DNA from: CAKZNE01 sp002695025
GTDB taxonomy: Bacteria > Bacteroidota > Bacteroidia > Flavobacteriales > Schleiferiaceae
Direction: 5' to 3'
Assembly (NCBI GenBank): GCA_913043285.1
Contig: CAJWML010000008.1
Span: forward strand, 62,001-126,000
DNA length: 64,000 nucleotides
This document shows positions 17,015 to 24,968 of this stretch, one piece after another; position 1 is the first letter of the stretch, and every line of letters starts with the position of its first letter. The translations under genes and the position numbers were made by a program. The notes beneath the pieces were generated by a model. The model was not told the DNA's origin, did no database searches, and worked only from the letters and a program-made list of their open reading frames with translations.

Positions 17015-17839
17015 TTAGTTGATTATAGCGCTTTTAGTCCCTTTCATTTTCAGGTATTTCACCGTTTCCTTCACTGATAGTTGGCGGGTGGCATTGCCTG
17101 CCCTTATATAAAAGGCGGTTGTATCAGCACCGCTCAGATATACTGGTTCTGCCGATGCTTCAATTTTCACCACGCAGATGGTTTGGCCATCCAACTTGTG
17201 AAAGGAGGTGTTACACAAATGACAATACTCCGCCCCTAAACTGGTGGTGACCAAATCAAAAATCCTTCGCTCAAAACCATCTTCGTTTTTTTGCCGGAGT
17301 GTCATAAAGTCTTTTTCAAGTCCCACTACCTCACCGCTGTCTTTTACACCAATTAGCAGGTAGCCGCCCTCTGCGTTCATAAAGCCCGCTATGGTCTTGG
17401 CAATTACTTCCTCAAGGTCTCTGTTGGTGGTTTTTTGCCGGAAATCATAGCGAATGGACGATTTGAATTCTGCGTAATGGTTTTCACCAGCGGCAATGAG
17501 TCTTTCAGCATCTATGCTATCAGGGGCTTCTTCTTCTTTTGCAGTAGCCTTTTTGCGCATCAGGCTTAGCCAAAAAAGGCCAGAAAGCAAACCCATAATG
17601 GCACCTGCCACGATAAAAAGGTAAGCCATGGGCAACATGTGTATTGAAAAAGCATGGGTCAATTGAAAGAGAAGTCTTTCCCACATATCATTCATAGTGT
17701 CGCGCAGCCCATTTCCTGCATTGACCGCCATGGCAAGCGGGTGTAGTAAAAAATAAAATACCAGCATACCTGCCGCTATGTGTGTAAGGAGCGCAAACAG
17801 ATTTCGCTTTCTTGATATGTGGTGCATGATGCCGGCCAT
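17015..17839 (-). CDS. Membrane-anchored AlbA_2 (Schlafen-type) domain protein
   Basis: The 274-residue protein has two N-terminal membrane helices (about 14-37 and 65-90) and a cytoplasmic AlbA_2 domain (about 108-265). The domain carries the EFKSSIRYDF start, the AKTIAGFMNAEGGYLLIGVKDSGEVVGLE core and the closing FYIRAGNATRQLS. AlbA_2 domains occur in nucleic-acid-binding regulators and Schlafen-like RNases. Tethering to the membrane is less usual and suggests signalling. Met5 is an alternative start. It ends 2 bases before the lycopene-cyclase-like gene and starts 6 bases after the DUF5676 gene. Confidence 0.72.
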   Translation of the reverse strand: MAGIMHHISRKRNLFALLTHIAAGMLVFYFLLHPLAMAVNAGNGLRDTMNDMWERLLFQLTHAFSIHMLPMAYLFIVAGAIMGLLSGLFWLSLMRKKATAKEEEAPDSIDAERLIAAGENHYAEFKSSIRYDFRQKTTNRDLEEVIAKTIAGFMNAEGGYLLIGVKDSGEVVGLEKDFMTLRQKNEDGFERRIFDLVTTSLGAEYCHLCNTSFHKLDGQTICVVKIEASAEPVYLSGADTTAFYIRAGNATRQLSVKETVKYLKMKGTKSAIIN

Positions 17840-17845
17840 TTCTTT

Positions 17846-18130
17846 CTACCGTTTTTCTTTACCTCTCAATGAGAAATTATAAAACCCGGCCACACAAGCT
17901 CCTACAAGCCAGGCAATAATAAAAGTCTGTACCAGGCCAAGGCCTGCCTCCCATAGGGGTACATCCATGCGTATCATCCCTGACGTGTCCAGTCCGTGCA
18001 GCAGGCTGTTAAAAAACTTTATGGTACCCTCGCGGCCTACAGTGGCCATCACAATCATACAGCCCAGGTAGAGCAGGGCCCCGGTAAGGCCAAAGGCCAT
18101 TCCCAATTTTTTGATATTTAGCTTGTTCAT
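17846..18130 (-). CDS. DUF5676 family membrane protein
   Basis: The 94-residue protein has two membrane helices (about 10-32 and 60-86). The linker contains SLLHGLDTSGMIRMDVPLWEAGLGL and the end GFYNFSLRGK, the pattern of the DUF5676 family common in Bacteroidota next to heavy-metal genes. Function is unknown. It lies 12 bases downstream of the His-tailed membrane peptide and 6 bases upstream of the AlbA gene. Confidence 0.7.
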   Translation of the reverse strand: MNKLNIKKLGMAFGLTGALLYLGCMIVMATVGREGTIKFFNSLLHGLDTSGMIRMDVPLWEAGLGLVQTFIIAWLVGACVAGFYNFSLRGKEKR

Positions 18131-18142
18131 AACATTTGATTT

Positions 18143-18361
18143 TTAATGATGAGAATGTTCTGATTTATTAGTTGGATCCTTTTGTCCATGGCCGCCATGA
18201 CCATGCGAATGGCCCCGCATCATAAAGAGGTGCGCAACAAAGAAGACCACCAGGAACAAAGCGAAAGTCAGATCGGAGGTTATCCCGAAAAAGGGCAACA
18301 AAAAGATGAGCAGGATGGGGGCCACACAAGCCAGCAGCATCCAAAGCCAATGATTTTTCAT
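18143..18361 (-). CDS. Small membrane protein with His-rich tail
   Basis: The 72-residue protein has two close membrane helices (about 5-22 and 28-48) followed by a cytosolic or periplasmic tail in which HSHGHGGHGQ and SEHSHH supply at least seven His residues. It resembles small DUF2933-like proteins of copper operons, though I cannot confirm the family. The tail should bind Cu2+, Zn2+ or Ni2+. It starts 2 bases after the ArsR gene ends, so metal-controlled expression is likely. Confidence 0.65.
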   Translation of the reverse strand: MKNHWLWMLLACVAPILLIFLLPFFGITSDLTFALFLVVFFVAHLFMMRGHSHGHGGHGQKDPTNKSEHSHH

Positions 18362-18363
18362 AA

Positions 18364-18669
18364 TTATTCAATTTTATTATTAGTGATAAAACAACCAGAA
18401 AGGCATTTCACAAACGGGTCATTAAAGCAAAGGCAGTAACTGGTTTGTCCTCCTGTAACCCGCCTGCTAATCAACCCGCTATTTCGCATTACCGCCAGGT
18501 GGCGTGAAGTAGTAGGCTGATCGATACCGAGGGACTGATACAAGCTCTTAACACTAAGGCCTTCCGTTTCGCAATTGCATAGAAGGTGAAACAATGCCAC
18601 CCGCATAGGATGGCCTATAGCTTTCAGTTTTCCGGCCATTACTTCGTGTTCTTTTATTACATTACTCAT
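18364..18669 (-). CDS. ArsR/SmtB-family metal-sensing repressor
   Basis: The 101-residue protein is a winged helix of ArsR type, with the recognition part VKSLYQSLGIDQPTTSRHLAVMRNSGLISRR (about 40-70). It has six Cys: a pair at 31 and 33 in LLCNCE, a pair at 79 and 81 in YCLCF, and Cys89 and Cys93 near the C-terminus. These are candidate ligands for a thiophilic metal such as Cu(I), Cd(II) or As(III). In the ArsR model, metal binding releases DNA. A 12-2-12 dyad at 19319-19344 is a candidate operator. Downstream membrane genes follow at 2-12 base gaps. Confidence 0.85.
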   Translation of the reverse strand: MSNVIKEHEVMAGKLKAIGHPMRVALFHLLCNCETEGLSVKSLYQSLGIDQPTTSRHLAVMRNSGLISRRVTGGQTSYCLCFNDPFVKCLSGCFITNNKIE

Positions 18670-18691
18670 GCTTTTGAACTATTTTGTTAAA

Positions 18692-18736
18692 ACCCGGTAC
18701 CCCATTGCTTTCATTTCCTTAACCGGGGTACCGGGT
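18692..18736 (-). terminator. Strong hairpin, probable terminator after the HMA gene
   Basis: Perfect 12-bp arms (ACCCGGTACCCC at 18692-18703 and GGGGTACCGGGT at 18725-18736) enclose a 21-base loop. On the minus strand the stem is followed by TTTTAACAAAAT, so transcription coming from the HMA and SHOCT genes would stop before the ArsR gene. Each arm also holds a GGTACC palindrome. An attenuator or protein-binding role is possible. Confidence 0.6.
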
Positions 18737-18797
18737 GCCTTCCATCCCCCTAATGGAAAAGTGGATCAGACCCTCAATTATCTACCTTCCTGCACTG

Positions 18798-19034
18798 TCA
18801 GTTAACCGGTCCTTCAATAGCATAACTGGTATTCTCCAGTGAAGCCTGAAGCGTGCTTAGGGAAATAGGAGTTTCCGATTCAACCTGTGCCAGCTTCTTT
18901 TCCAAATCTACTTTCACCGTTTTAACTTGAGGGAGAGCAGACAAATTTTGCTCTACCGCCTTTGCGCAACCACCACAATGCATACCGCGAATGTGGTAGG
19001 AATGCTTTGTATTTATACCTTTATTATCTACCAT
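18798..19034 (-). CDS. HMA-domain copper chaperone (CopZ-like)
   Basis: The 78-residue protein is a single heavy-metal-associated domain with the metal-binding loop GMHCGGC (Cys20, Cys23). The rest follows the beta-alpha-beta-beta-alpha-beta order, with VKTVKVDLEKKLAQVES as the middle strands. It should carry Cu(I) in the cytosol to an exporter or a regulator. The SHOCT gene lies 20 bases upstream and the pair probably share the promoter near 19319. The hairpin at 18692 ends the unit. Confidence 0.88.
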   Translation of the reverse strand: MVDNKGINTKHSYHIRGMHCGGCAKAVEQNLSALPQVKTVKVDLEKKLAQVESETPISLSTLQASLENTSYAIEGPVN

Positions 19035-19054
19035 GGTGACTTAAACTTTTGTGT

Positions 19055-19270
19055 TTATTTTTTTAAGAGATTTTTTTTCCGGGCTTCAAACTCTTCTGAG
19101 TTAATCTCCCCGGCCGCATACCTCTTTTTAAGAATGTCAAGAGGGGTTTCCTTTTTCGTACGCTGTCCGGGCACGTCCCAGGGCGTTGCGAAAATCCATA
19201 TCAAAAAAATGATCCATAGAATCCACCATATCCAGTGCATTCCCCAATAATGATGTCCATCAAACCACAT
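19055..19270 (-). CDS. SHOCT-domain small membrane protein
   Basis: The 71-residue protein has one Trp-rich membrane helix (about 7-30, IWWILWIIFLIWIF) and a C-terminal SHOCT motif (about 43-70, PLDILKKRYAAGEINSEEFEARKKNL). SHOCT motifs occur at the ends of many unrelated bacterial membrane proteins and may help oligomerisation. Function is unknown. A predicted metal-responsive operator lies 49 bases upstream of its start. Confidence 0.78.
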   Translation of the reverse strand: MWFDGHHYWGMHWIWWILWIIFLIWIFATPWDVPGQRTKKETPLDILKKRYAAGEINSEEFEARKKNLLKK

Positions 19271-19318
19271 AATTTTACGTTTTAAAGGGTTATTGATTTG
19301 TCGTTTTTACCACACAAG

Positions 19319-19344
19319 TATATGCTTATGTGCATAGCTATATG
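19319..19344. promoter_or_regulatory. Candidate ArsR/SmtB-type 12-2-12 operator
   Basis: Two imperfect 12-bp arms, TATATGCTTATG and CATAGCTATATG, flank the dinucleotide TG; 8 of the 11 inner positions are symmetric. The 12-2-12 layout is the known form of ArsR/SmtB operators. It lies 49-74 bases before the SHOCT gene, and the ArsR-type repressor is encoded 650 bases downstream. Adjacent copies of TTGTCA at 19365 and 19375, on the edge of the AraC-HMA gene, may be a second site. Confidence 0.5.
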
Positions 19345-19367
19345 TGCTTTATTCCGGTTAATACTTG

Positions 19368-19946
19368 TCATATTTTGTCAAGCGGTATTCGCCTGGTAAT
19401 GCCCAGTTTTTGGTATTCTCTCAGGCTCATACCGGTTTCTTTTTTAAACTGTTTGCTTAGTGCTGAAGGATTTTGATAACCAAGGCTATAGGCTATTTCG
19501 CTCAGGTTCATTCCACCATATTCCACCAGTTCTTTGGCCCTTTCTATTTTTAGCAGCAGGCTGTAGCGTTCTATGGTTTTCCCGAAAACCCTGGAAAAAT
19601 TCCTACTTAAGCTCCCGTAGTTCGCCTGCATTTTATCAACAAGGAACCCGGAGAGCTTTTGCTCCAGATTTGTATTCCAGATGTAATTGATCACCCAGCG
19701 TTTGGTCTGCTCGGCCAGCAGGGTTTCCTTGTCCCATATGAGGCTAAACTCGTTTTCGCGAATAACCCGCTCTATATGGCTCCTGCTTATTTTCTGTGAA
19801 GAGTAGTTAATCACTACCCGGCCCAGTTCTATTTCCAAGATTTCTGCTCCGGCCTGCCTTAGCTCATCATTGAGCACCTTGAGGCATCGGCTGCAGATCA
19901 TGCCCTTTACCCTGAATTCTTCTGTAATACGATTTTGATCTTTCAT
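19368..19946 (-). CDS. HMA-AraC fusion transcription regulator
   Basis: The 192-residue protein joins an N-terminal heavy-metal-associated-like domain (about 8-78, metal loop GMICSRC with Cys18 and Cys21) to a C-terminal AraC-type double helix-turn-helix (about 95-188, SEIAYSLGYQNPSALSKQFKKETGMSLREY). The arrangement suggests direct copper or zinc sensing coupled to activation. The domain pair lies in the middle of the copper cluster, between the HMA chaperone and the His-rich protein. Likely targets are the ATGAC...GTCAT operators at 20701 and 29338, which sit where an activator would bind. About 200 bases upstream hold no gene. Confidence 0.8.
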   Translation of the reverse strand: MKDQNRITEEFRVKGMICSRCLKVLNDELRQAGAEILEIELGRVVINYSSQKISRSHIERVIRENEFSLIWDKETLLAEQTKRWVINYIWNTNLEQKLSGFLVDKMQANYGSLSRNFSRVFGKTIERYSLLLKIERAKELVEYGGMNLSEIAYSLGYQNPSALSKQFKKETGMSLREYQKLGITRRIPLDKI

Positions 19947-20148
19947 GCTTTCTGTAAGTTGATAATACCGAAACTGTGGCCCTGATCATATCCAATGAAG
20001 AAAGATGCCCATACGAACCACACAGGTACAGATATGTACCCCAGGGCAAACACCTCATCAGGACTGCAGTTACAGCATACTCTAATGAGCACGTGCATCG
20101 CTAATTATACGAGCCGCAGAGGGTAATTGCCCTAACAGAAAAGAAAGT

Positions 20149-20655
20149 CTAAATCAGGAAAGACTGATGGAGAATGCGAAGCTTAAAACCCGATGGTGCA
20201 GGCCTGGGAGGCGGCAACCATTTTTGAAGGGGGTGAACCTCAACATTGGGGAGGTATTGGTTGACAAATACCGGCAAAAGAGCTACCGGATTATCAGCCG
20301 ATTGAAAATCTACTGTATAAGGCTGAACCTGTTGCTGGAAAACCAGAAAGAAAGCGGTAGTAACATCGCTACAGCAGCCGTCATCACCTTGATCATCCTC
20401 TTGATGATGGCCGGAGTGGTTATGATTATGGTGGTCATCTGATTGATGATCGTGATGGTGGCTATCGTGGTGGTGATCATCGGTGTGCTCATGCACTGTG
20501 GCATGATGTTCCACCTTGCCCGAATCGTGATGCTCACAACATTCAGCCAGAAAATTGCCCAGCCCGCACCAAATGCTGAGCATGTACACTCCCAGCATCG
20601 GCAACCCGAAGGCCGAAAGCATTACTTTTCTCGATATGTTGCTTTTTGCAGTCAT
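20149..20655 (-). CDS. His-rich exported protein, possibly HYC_CC_PP-related
   Basis: The 168-residue protein has a hydrophobic export segment (about 10-36), then CC at about 39-40, a run of roughly 20 His mixed with Asp between residues 42 and 85, and CC again near 93. The last residues, LRILHQSFLI, match the ending of the HYC_CC_PP protein at 28882 (QVLFQSFLI). A diverged family member with an inserted His-rich metal-binding segment is the best reading. It probably binds Cu2+ or Zn2+ in the periplasm. Its promoter shares operator and spacing with that gene. Confidence 0.65.
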   Translation of the reverse strand: MTAKSNISRKVMLSAFGLPMLGVYMLSIWCGLGNFLAECCEHHDSGKVEHHATVHEHTDDHHHDSHHHDHQSDDHHNHNHSGHHQEDDQGDDGCCSDVTTAFFLVFQQQVQPYTVDFQSADNPVALLPVFVNQYLPNVEVHPLQKWLPPPRPAPSGFKLRILHQSFLI

Positions 20656-20677
20656 TTAAACAAACAGCTTCAAAAGT

Positions 20678-20714
20678 GCTAATTCTCAATGTTTAAAACC
20701 ATGACATTTGTCAT
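20678..20714 (-). promoter_or_regulatory. Copper-regulon-type promoter and operator of the His-rich gene
   Basis: A palindrome with arms ATGACA and TGTCAT around TT (20701-20714) is followed on the minus strand, after exactly 16 bases, by AATTAGC (20678-20684) and then ACTTTTG, a weak -7 element. The same order and 16-base distance recur upstream of the HYC_CC_PP gene at 29315-29351. The palindrome would lie near -35 to -45, where AraC-type activators bind. The regulator assignment is inference. Confidence 0.5.
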
Positions 20715-20839
20715 CTTTTGGTGAAAATTACATCTTTTTTTGAGAAAAGCGAAACAGGATTGAGCTTGATGGCTTTACCGGATAAATCCTATTTCGCCAT
20801 CACTTCTACCATTATTCACTTGATGCTCCCAATCAGCTA

Positions 20840-21259
20840 TTATTTGTTTTTAAAGGTTTCATAACTCTTCTGAGATTCAAAATACCCAACCGTGCCCTGC
20901 TCATCCAAAAGCACGATGTAAGCATCCACCTTGTCGATCATTCTACCGCTGTGCGGGTCAAAGGCGGTGCGGGCTGATTCTTGTTCATTGAGCTTTTTTA
21001 CGCACATCTGGCAGCAGCCATAATAGGTTTTTCCATTTACCGGAACAGCTATTTGAGGCTTGCCCATATAGGCATCGTTAACCATACAGACCAACTCGTT
21101 AGGCACCTGGTCGCCTACCTCGTAATCCTGTTTATCAGTGGCTTGTGTTACGTCAGGCTGCTTTGCCTGCTCATTCTCCGGCTGAGATTGGGTATTGCAA
21201 CCAAGGGCAGCAATCAAAAAGAACCCACCGGTCAATAATCTGAAAACTGAGTTTTTCAT
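20840..21259 (-). CDS. TRASH/YHS-like metal-binding lipoprotein
   Basis: The 139-residue protein has a lipobox AALGC (Cys21), a charged linker, then a compact metal-binding domain. The domain carries VCMVNDAYMGKPQ (Cys58), YYGCCQMC (Cys82, 83, 86) and FDPHSGRMIDKVDAYIVL, similar to MlpB/NosL-type and TRASH-like domains of copper and N2O-reductase systems. It should hold a soft metal at the membrane. It is the last gene of the run downstream of cusCBA and the DUF3347 gene, from which an inverted repeat separates it. Confidence 0.7.
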   Translation of the reverse strand: MKNSVFRLLTGGFFLIAALGCNTQSQPENEQAKQPDVTQATDKQDYEVGDQVPNELVCMVNDAYMGKPQIAVPVNGKTYYGCCQMCVKKLNEQESARTAFDPHSGRMIDKVDAYIVLLDEQGTVGYFESQKSYETFKNK

Positions 21260-21275
21260 TGTTTAATAATTAGTG

Positions 21276-21331
21276 CCTGCGGGCACAAACACGAACTTTA
21301 ATCCAACCAAAATTTATGTCGTGCCCGCAGG
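21276..21331. repeat. Long inverted repeat between two metal-binding protein genes
   Basis: Perfect 11-bp arms CCTGCGGGCAC (21276-21286) and GTGCCCGCAGG (21321-21331) enclose 34 bases. The left arm also forms its own hairpin (GTGCC and GGCAC around TGCG). It lies between the DUF3347 stop and the TRASH-like lipoprotein start. There is no T-run, so a classic terminator is not supported; an mRNA-stability or processing element is possible. Confidence 0.5.
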
Positions 21332-21337
21332 TCTTAG

Positions 21338-21853
21338 TTATTTAATGGTTTCTTTTACTTTGCCGCACCTCAGCATCTTATCGCCAAAGTAGGGGTTATT
21401 GATCTGCTTTTCATTGGCCAGCCAGTGCGCACCTTCGCCACCATTGGCCATGGGGCAAAACTCCACATATACTGCGCCCGCGCTTATGTCAGCCTTTTTC
21501 ACCAAATCGGCCATGTGTGTGCTCAGTTCTGAAAAGGCCTTGCGCTGGGCTTCCAGCGATCCCGCTTTCATCACGTTGGTGGCACTTTTAATGGCATCAT
21601 CAGCATTCTCAACCTTACTTAGTGCGGCCACCAGTTCTGCAGCTTTAGCTTCTGCCTCACCTGCATCTGAGGCTACCAGTGCATCTTTGAGGGCTATGTA
21701 CTTTACATATGCCTGCCCCAGGTTTTCATTTTCAAATTCCGGAGCCATCTCATTTCCATGTGCACCGTTCATCTGGTGTTTCGAATGGTCGTGTTGGGCG
21801 AAAACTCCCAGGCTCAAAAGAGCCAAACTAAGTGTCATTGCTACTTTTTTCAT
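21338..21853 (-). CDS. DUF3347 family periplasmic protein
   Basis: A signal peptide (1-19, ending VFAQ) precedes HDHSKHQMNGAHG, a His/Met patch, and a helical DUF3347 domain (about 43-171). The domain ends in the family motif VEFCPMANGGEGAHWLANE, then NPYFGDKMLRCGKV. The two Cys and the Met are probable copper ligands. The same domain is fused to the C-terminus of the RND adaptor encoded next to it, so the free copy may hand copper to the CusB-like subunit. It is 78 bases downstream of that gene. Confidence 0.85.
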   Translation of the reverse strand: MKKVAMTLSLALLSLGVFAQHDHSKHQMNGAHGNEMAPEFENENLGQAYVKYIALKDALVASDAGEAEAKAAELVAALSKVENADDAIKSATNVMKAGSLEAQRKAFSELSTHMADLVKKADISAGAVYVEFCPMANGGEGAHWLANEKQINNPYFGDKMLRCGKVKETIK

Positions 21854-21931
21854 ATTTACTGATTATTTAAATTATCAAAATCGGACACTGTTTTAATACT
21901 TTGGGAATGGGTCCGTTTCATTCCGTTAATT

Positions 21932-23725
21932 TTATTTTATGCTATCTTCAACTTCTCCACATCCCAGCATGGCTTCACCGAAATAGGGGTTTTTTACTTC
22001 CTTTTCTAAGCTGAGCCAGTCTGCACCCTGATTGTTGTTGGCCATTGGGCAAAATTGAACGTACAAGGTCTGGTCATAGGGTTTAAAAGTCTTCACAAGC
22101 ATTTTCAGTTGGGAAGAGATTTCAATAAAGTGTTCTCTGACTTTTTTGATATCCTCTGTAGCCGAAACTTTTCCTGCTGCCGATTCCAGGGCACTGCTAT
22201 GCTTCATCCATACATTGTGCGCCTCTCCTGTGAAGAGGGCCATATTTATTGTGCTTAATTCCTGTTTTAGCTTTTTGGCACTATTCTGTGCTTTCGAAGC
22301 ATCGTCATTTACAAGGGCGTCCTTCATTTCCAGGTAAGCATCTATGACCGGTTTCAGGGCCTTTTTGGCTTTAGTACCTATGGTAATATCCTGCTTATGG
22401 GCCGTATGCCCGTCTTCTGAGCCGGCAGGGGCATTGTTCGCGCCACCGTGGTTATGACCGGTCATGGCGGGGCCACCTTCAGGGTTCATCATGCTTGGTT
22501 TACCGGCAAGCTGTGCAGCGGCATCGATGCTGAAGGTTCCACTTACAGCTATATCTTCTCCGGGATCCAGGCCTTCTTTTACAATAAATCCTTCCCCCAA
22601 TTCTGGCCCCAATACCACCTCGCGCATAATGAAGTTAACACCTTGGGCAGAGCTGCTTTTCACATAAACTACAGAGCGTTCACCTGTCCACATTACTGCA
22701 GATTTTGGGATGACCAGGGCATCTTCATTATACTCCAGGCTGGCATCCACCACGCCACTCGCAAACATCTCAGGCTTTAGCTTATTATTGGCGTTTCGCA
22801 TTTCCACTCTGGCCTTGGCCACTCTTGTTTTGGGGTTTAATACCGGATCAAGAAATGTAATCTTACCGCTGAATTGCTCACCGGGGAGGGATTGTACTGT
22901 GAAGTTTACCCGGTCGCCCTCATCAATCCATGGAAGGTCAGATTCATACACATCAAAAAGTACCCACACCTTACTGAGATCGGCAATTTCATAAATGGGT
23001 TCGCCTTTTCGGATATAGTCACCCAGGTTCACTTTTTTGCTAATAACATAGCCGGAAACATCAGCTACAATCGGGAAATTTTCAATCGTTTCATCAGCAT
23101 TCAATATCTGATCTATCTGGGATTCTGATAATTTCCAGTTGCGCAATTTTTCAATTGCCGAACGGTAGAGGGCCGGTTGGCTTTCCTTGATTTTGCGAGC
23201 TTCAAAAACTTCTTCCTGGGCGGTTACCAGGTCAGGTGAATAGATGTGTGCCAGTAACTCGCCTTTTTTTACAAACTCACCGGTGAAGTTCACATTTAGT
23301 TTTTCGATACGACCGGGGATGTGGCTGGTTTGGGAAAAAACGAGCCGTTCGTCTTCCTGCACTTTCCCGTTGAGGCGAACTTTTTTCAGCGGCTCCATAG
23401 CACCTGCTGTAGCCGTACGTACGTTGGCCAATTGCATGGCTGTAGGCGACATGGATATTGCCATAGGATCCATCTCCGAACCGGCTTCATCCTCAAGCGG
23501 AATGAGATCCATGCCGCAGATGGGGCAATCACCGGGTTCACTTTGCCGGATCTGAGGATGCATGGAGCAAGTCCAGATGGTTTCTTCCCCAGCGGCCATT
23601 TCGGTGTGTTCATGTACTTCTTCAGTGGGCGTATCCTTGCCAGGAAAAATCAGCCAGCCCGCCAGCATACCGACAACAAGTGTGGCGGCAAGGCTTATCC
23701 AGAATGTTTTTTTATTGATAGTCAT
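21932..23725 (-). CDS. cusB: CusB-type RND efflux adaptor with YHMBD and DUF3347 domains
   Basis: The 597-residue protein has an N-terminal membrane anchor (about 7-28), a heavy-metal-binding domain WTCSMHPQIRQSEPGDCPICGMDLIPL (about 51-77), and the HlyD/CusB adaptor core (about 100-400, including the lipoyl hairpin and barrel). A Met/His linker (MMNPEGGPAMTGHNHGG, about 410-428) and a DUF3347 domain (about 450-597) with QFCPMANNNQGADW follow. It links the inner-membrane pump to the outer-membrane channel and passes on Cu(I)/Ag(I). The three separate metal-binding parts in one chain are notable. It starts 4 bases after the TolC-like gene. Confidence 0.92.
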   Translation of the reverse strand: MTINKKTFWISLAATLVVGMLAGWLIFPGKDTPTEEVHEHTEMAAGEETIWTCSMHPQIRQSEPGDCPICGMDLIPLEDEAGSEMDPMAISMSPTAMQLANVRTATAGAMEPLKKVRLNGKVQEDERLVFSQTSHIPGRIEKLNVNFTGEFVKKGELLAHIYSPDLVTAQEEVFEARKIKESQPALYRSAIEKLRNWKLSESQIDQILNADETIENFPIVADVSGYVISKKVNLGDYIRKGEPIYEIADLSKVWVLFDVYESDLPWIDEGDRVNFTVQSLPGEQFSGKITFLDPVLNPKTRVAKARVEMRNANNKLKPEMFASGVVDASLEYNEDALVIPKSAVMWTGERSVVYVKSSSAQGVNFIMREVVLGPELGEGFIVKEGLDPGEDIAVSGTFSIDAAAQLAGKPSMMNPEGGPAMTGHNHGGANNAPAGSEDGHTAHKQDITIGTKAKKALKPVIDAYLEMKDALVNDDASKAQNSAKKLKQELSTINMALFTGEAHNVWMKHSSALESAAGKVSATEDIKKVREHFIEISSQLKMLVKTFKPYDQTLYVQFCPMANNNQGADWLSLEKEVKNPYFGEAMLGCGEVEDSIK

Positions 23726-23729
23726 TGTC

Positions 23730-24962
23730 TTAATTTTTAGAAGTGATGTAATTCAGTTTTGCTTCCGCTATTTTGTATTCGGAAAGGCTGGTAGCCTTCA
23801 TCATTTGGTATTTCAGCAACTGTTGTTGCATGCGAAGCACTTCTTCAAAATCATTTCCGTTATTGGAGTAGGAAGTGAACAATAGGTTAAGTGCCTGGCT
23901 CGTTTCATCGATCTGCTCACGGTACAAGTCGAGGTTCTGACGCTGCTTTTCCATCTCAAACCAGACCATTTCGTAAGCACTTCCCAGGTTGTTGGCCATT
24001 TCCTGCCGCATATCCCTGTACGCTTCCTGCATGATTCGCGCTTCCTCTTTGGCTGCCTTATACTTACCCCTGAAAATGGGCAGGCTCACGGTCACCATAG
24101 GCATCAATGCATCCTGCCCATTGTCCGCAAGATCCATATCTGTCCGTTCACCTACCAACACATAATCGAGACCAAGGCCAAAACTGGGGAGGCCTTTGCG
24201 AATGGCCGCTTTTTCCTGTTCCTTCATTGCTTCCTCCTTGAGACTCAGCTCTTCAAGCAAGGGGTGGTTTATCAACAAGCTGTCCCTGCGATAGCCATCT
24301 GGTAAAGGAGATACATTTATAGTATCCACAATGCTGACGGTTTCCGAAGCATCACGGTTCAACTGGTTGTTGAAACGGGTCAGCAGCGGTTGGCGCTTAT
24401 CCTCCAGGATATCGATGTTAGTGCGGGCATCCTTAATCATGATATCTACCCGCAGCACATCTACCATACTGCTCTGGTTGTTTTCGTATTTGCTTTGGGC
24501 CAAAGTCATAAATGACTCCAGTATTTCAAGGTTTTCCCGCTGCAGGCGCAACTGCTCGTCTAATTCGTAGAGCGGATAGTAGGCATCTGCAACATGGTAA
24601 TAGAGCTTGTTGCGGGCATCGATGAAACTCTGGTATTTGGCTTGTGCCATAAGGGCAGCGGCATTACCTTGTGCTTCAAGCGTACCGAACCACGGAAACA
24701 TCTGGCTCAGCGAAAACTTAGCTTGCTGAGGTCCTACCCGTGTTTCTACCGGTGATATAAAATACCCGAAAGACAAAGTAGGGTCCGGCAGACTGCTCAC
24801 CTGCGGGACCTTTTCAAGGGCAGCTTTGAACTCTTTGTACCTGCCCTGCAGGCCGGGGTTGTTCTCTGCCGCTATTTTCTGGTAATCCTCAAGGTCCTGG
24901 CCCCATGCCCAAAGTGGCAGGGCCATTACCAGGAGTATTATGACATTCTTTATCAGTTTCAT
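23730..24962 (-). CDS. cusC: TolC-family outer membrane channel (CusC-like)
   Basis: The 410-residue protein has a signal peptide (1-21, ending LWAWGQ) and two internally repeated helical-hairpin units typical of TolC. The segments include AAENNPGLQGRYKEFKAALEKVPQVSSLPDPTLSFGYF and, later, LFTSYSNNGNDFEEVLRMQQQLLKYQ. It should form the trimeric outer-membrane duct of the efflux complex. It lies 6 bases downstream of cusA and 4 bases upstream of cusB, so the three are one operon. It lacks an obvious lipobox, unlike E. coli CusC. Confidence 0.9.
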   Translation of the reverse strand: MKLIKNVIILLVMALPLWAWGQDLEDYQKIAAENNPGLQGRYKEFKAALEKVPQVSSLPDPTLSFGYFISPVETRVGPQQAKFSLSQMFPWFGTLEAQGNAAALMAQAKYQSFIDARNKLYYHVADAYYPLYELDEQLRLQRENLEILESFMTLAQSKYENNQSSMVDVLRVDIMIKDARTNIDILEDKRQPLLTRFNNQLNRDASETVSIVDTINVSPLPDGYRRDSLLINHPLLEELSLKEEAMKEQEKAAIRKGLPSFGLGLDYVLVGERTDMDLADNGQDALMPMVTVSLPIFRGKYKAAKEEARIMQEAYRDMRQEMANNLGSAYEMVWFEMEKQRQNLDLYREQIDETSQALNLLFTSYSNNGNDFEEVLRMQQQLLKYQMMKATSLSEYKIAEAKLNYITSKN

Positions 24963-24968
24963 ATTTCT

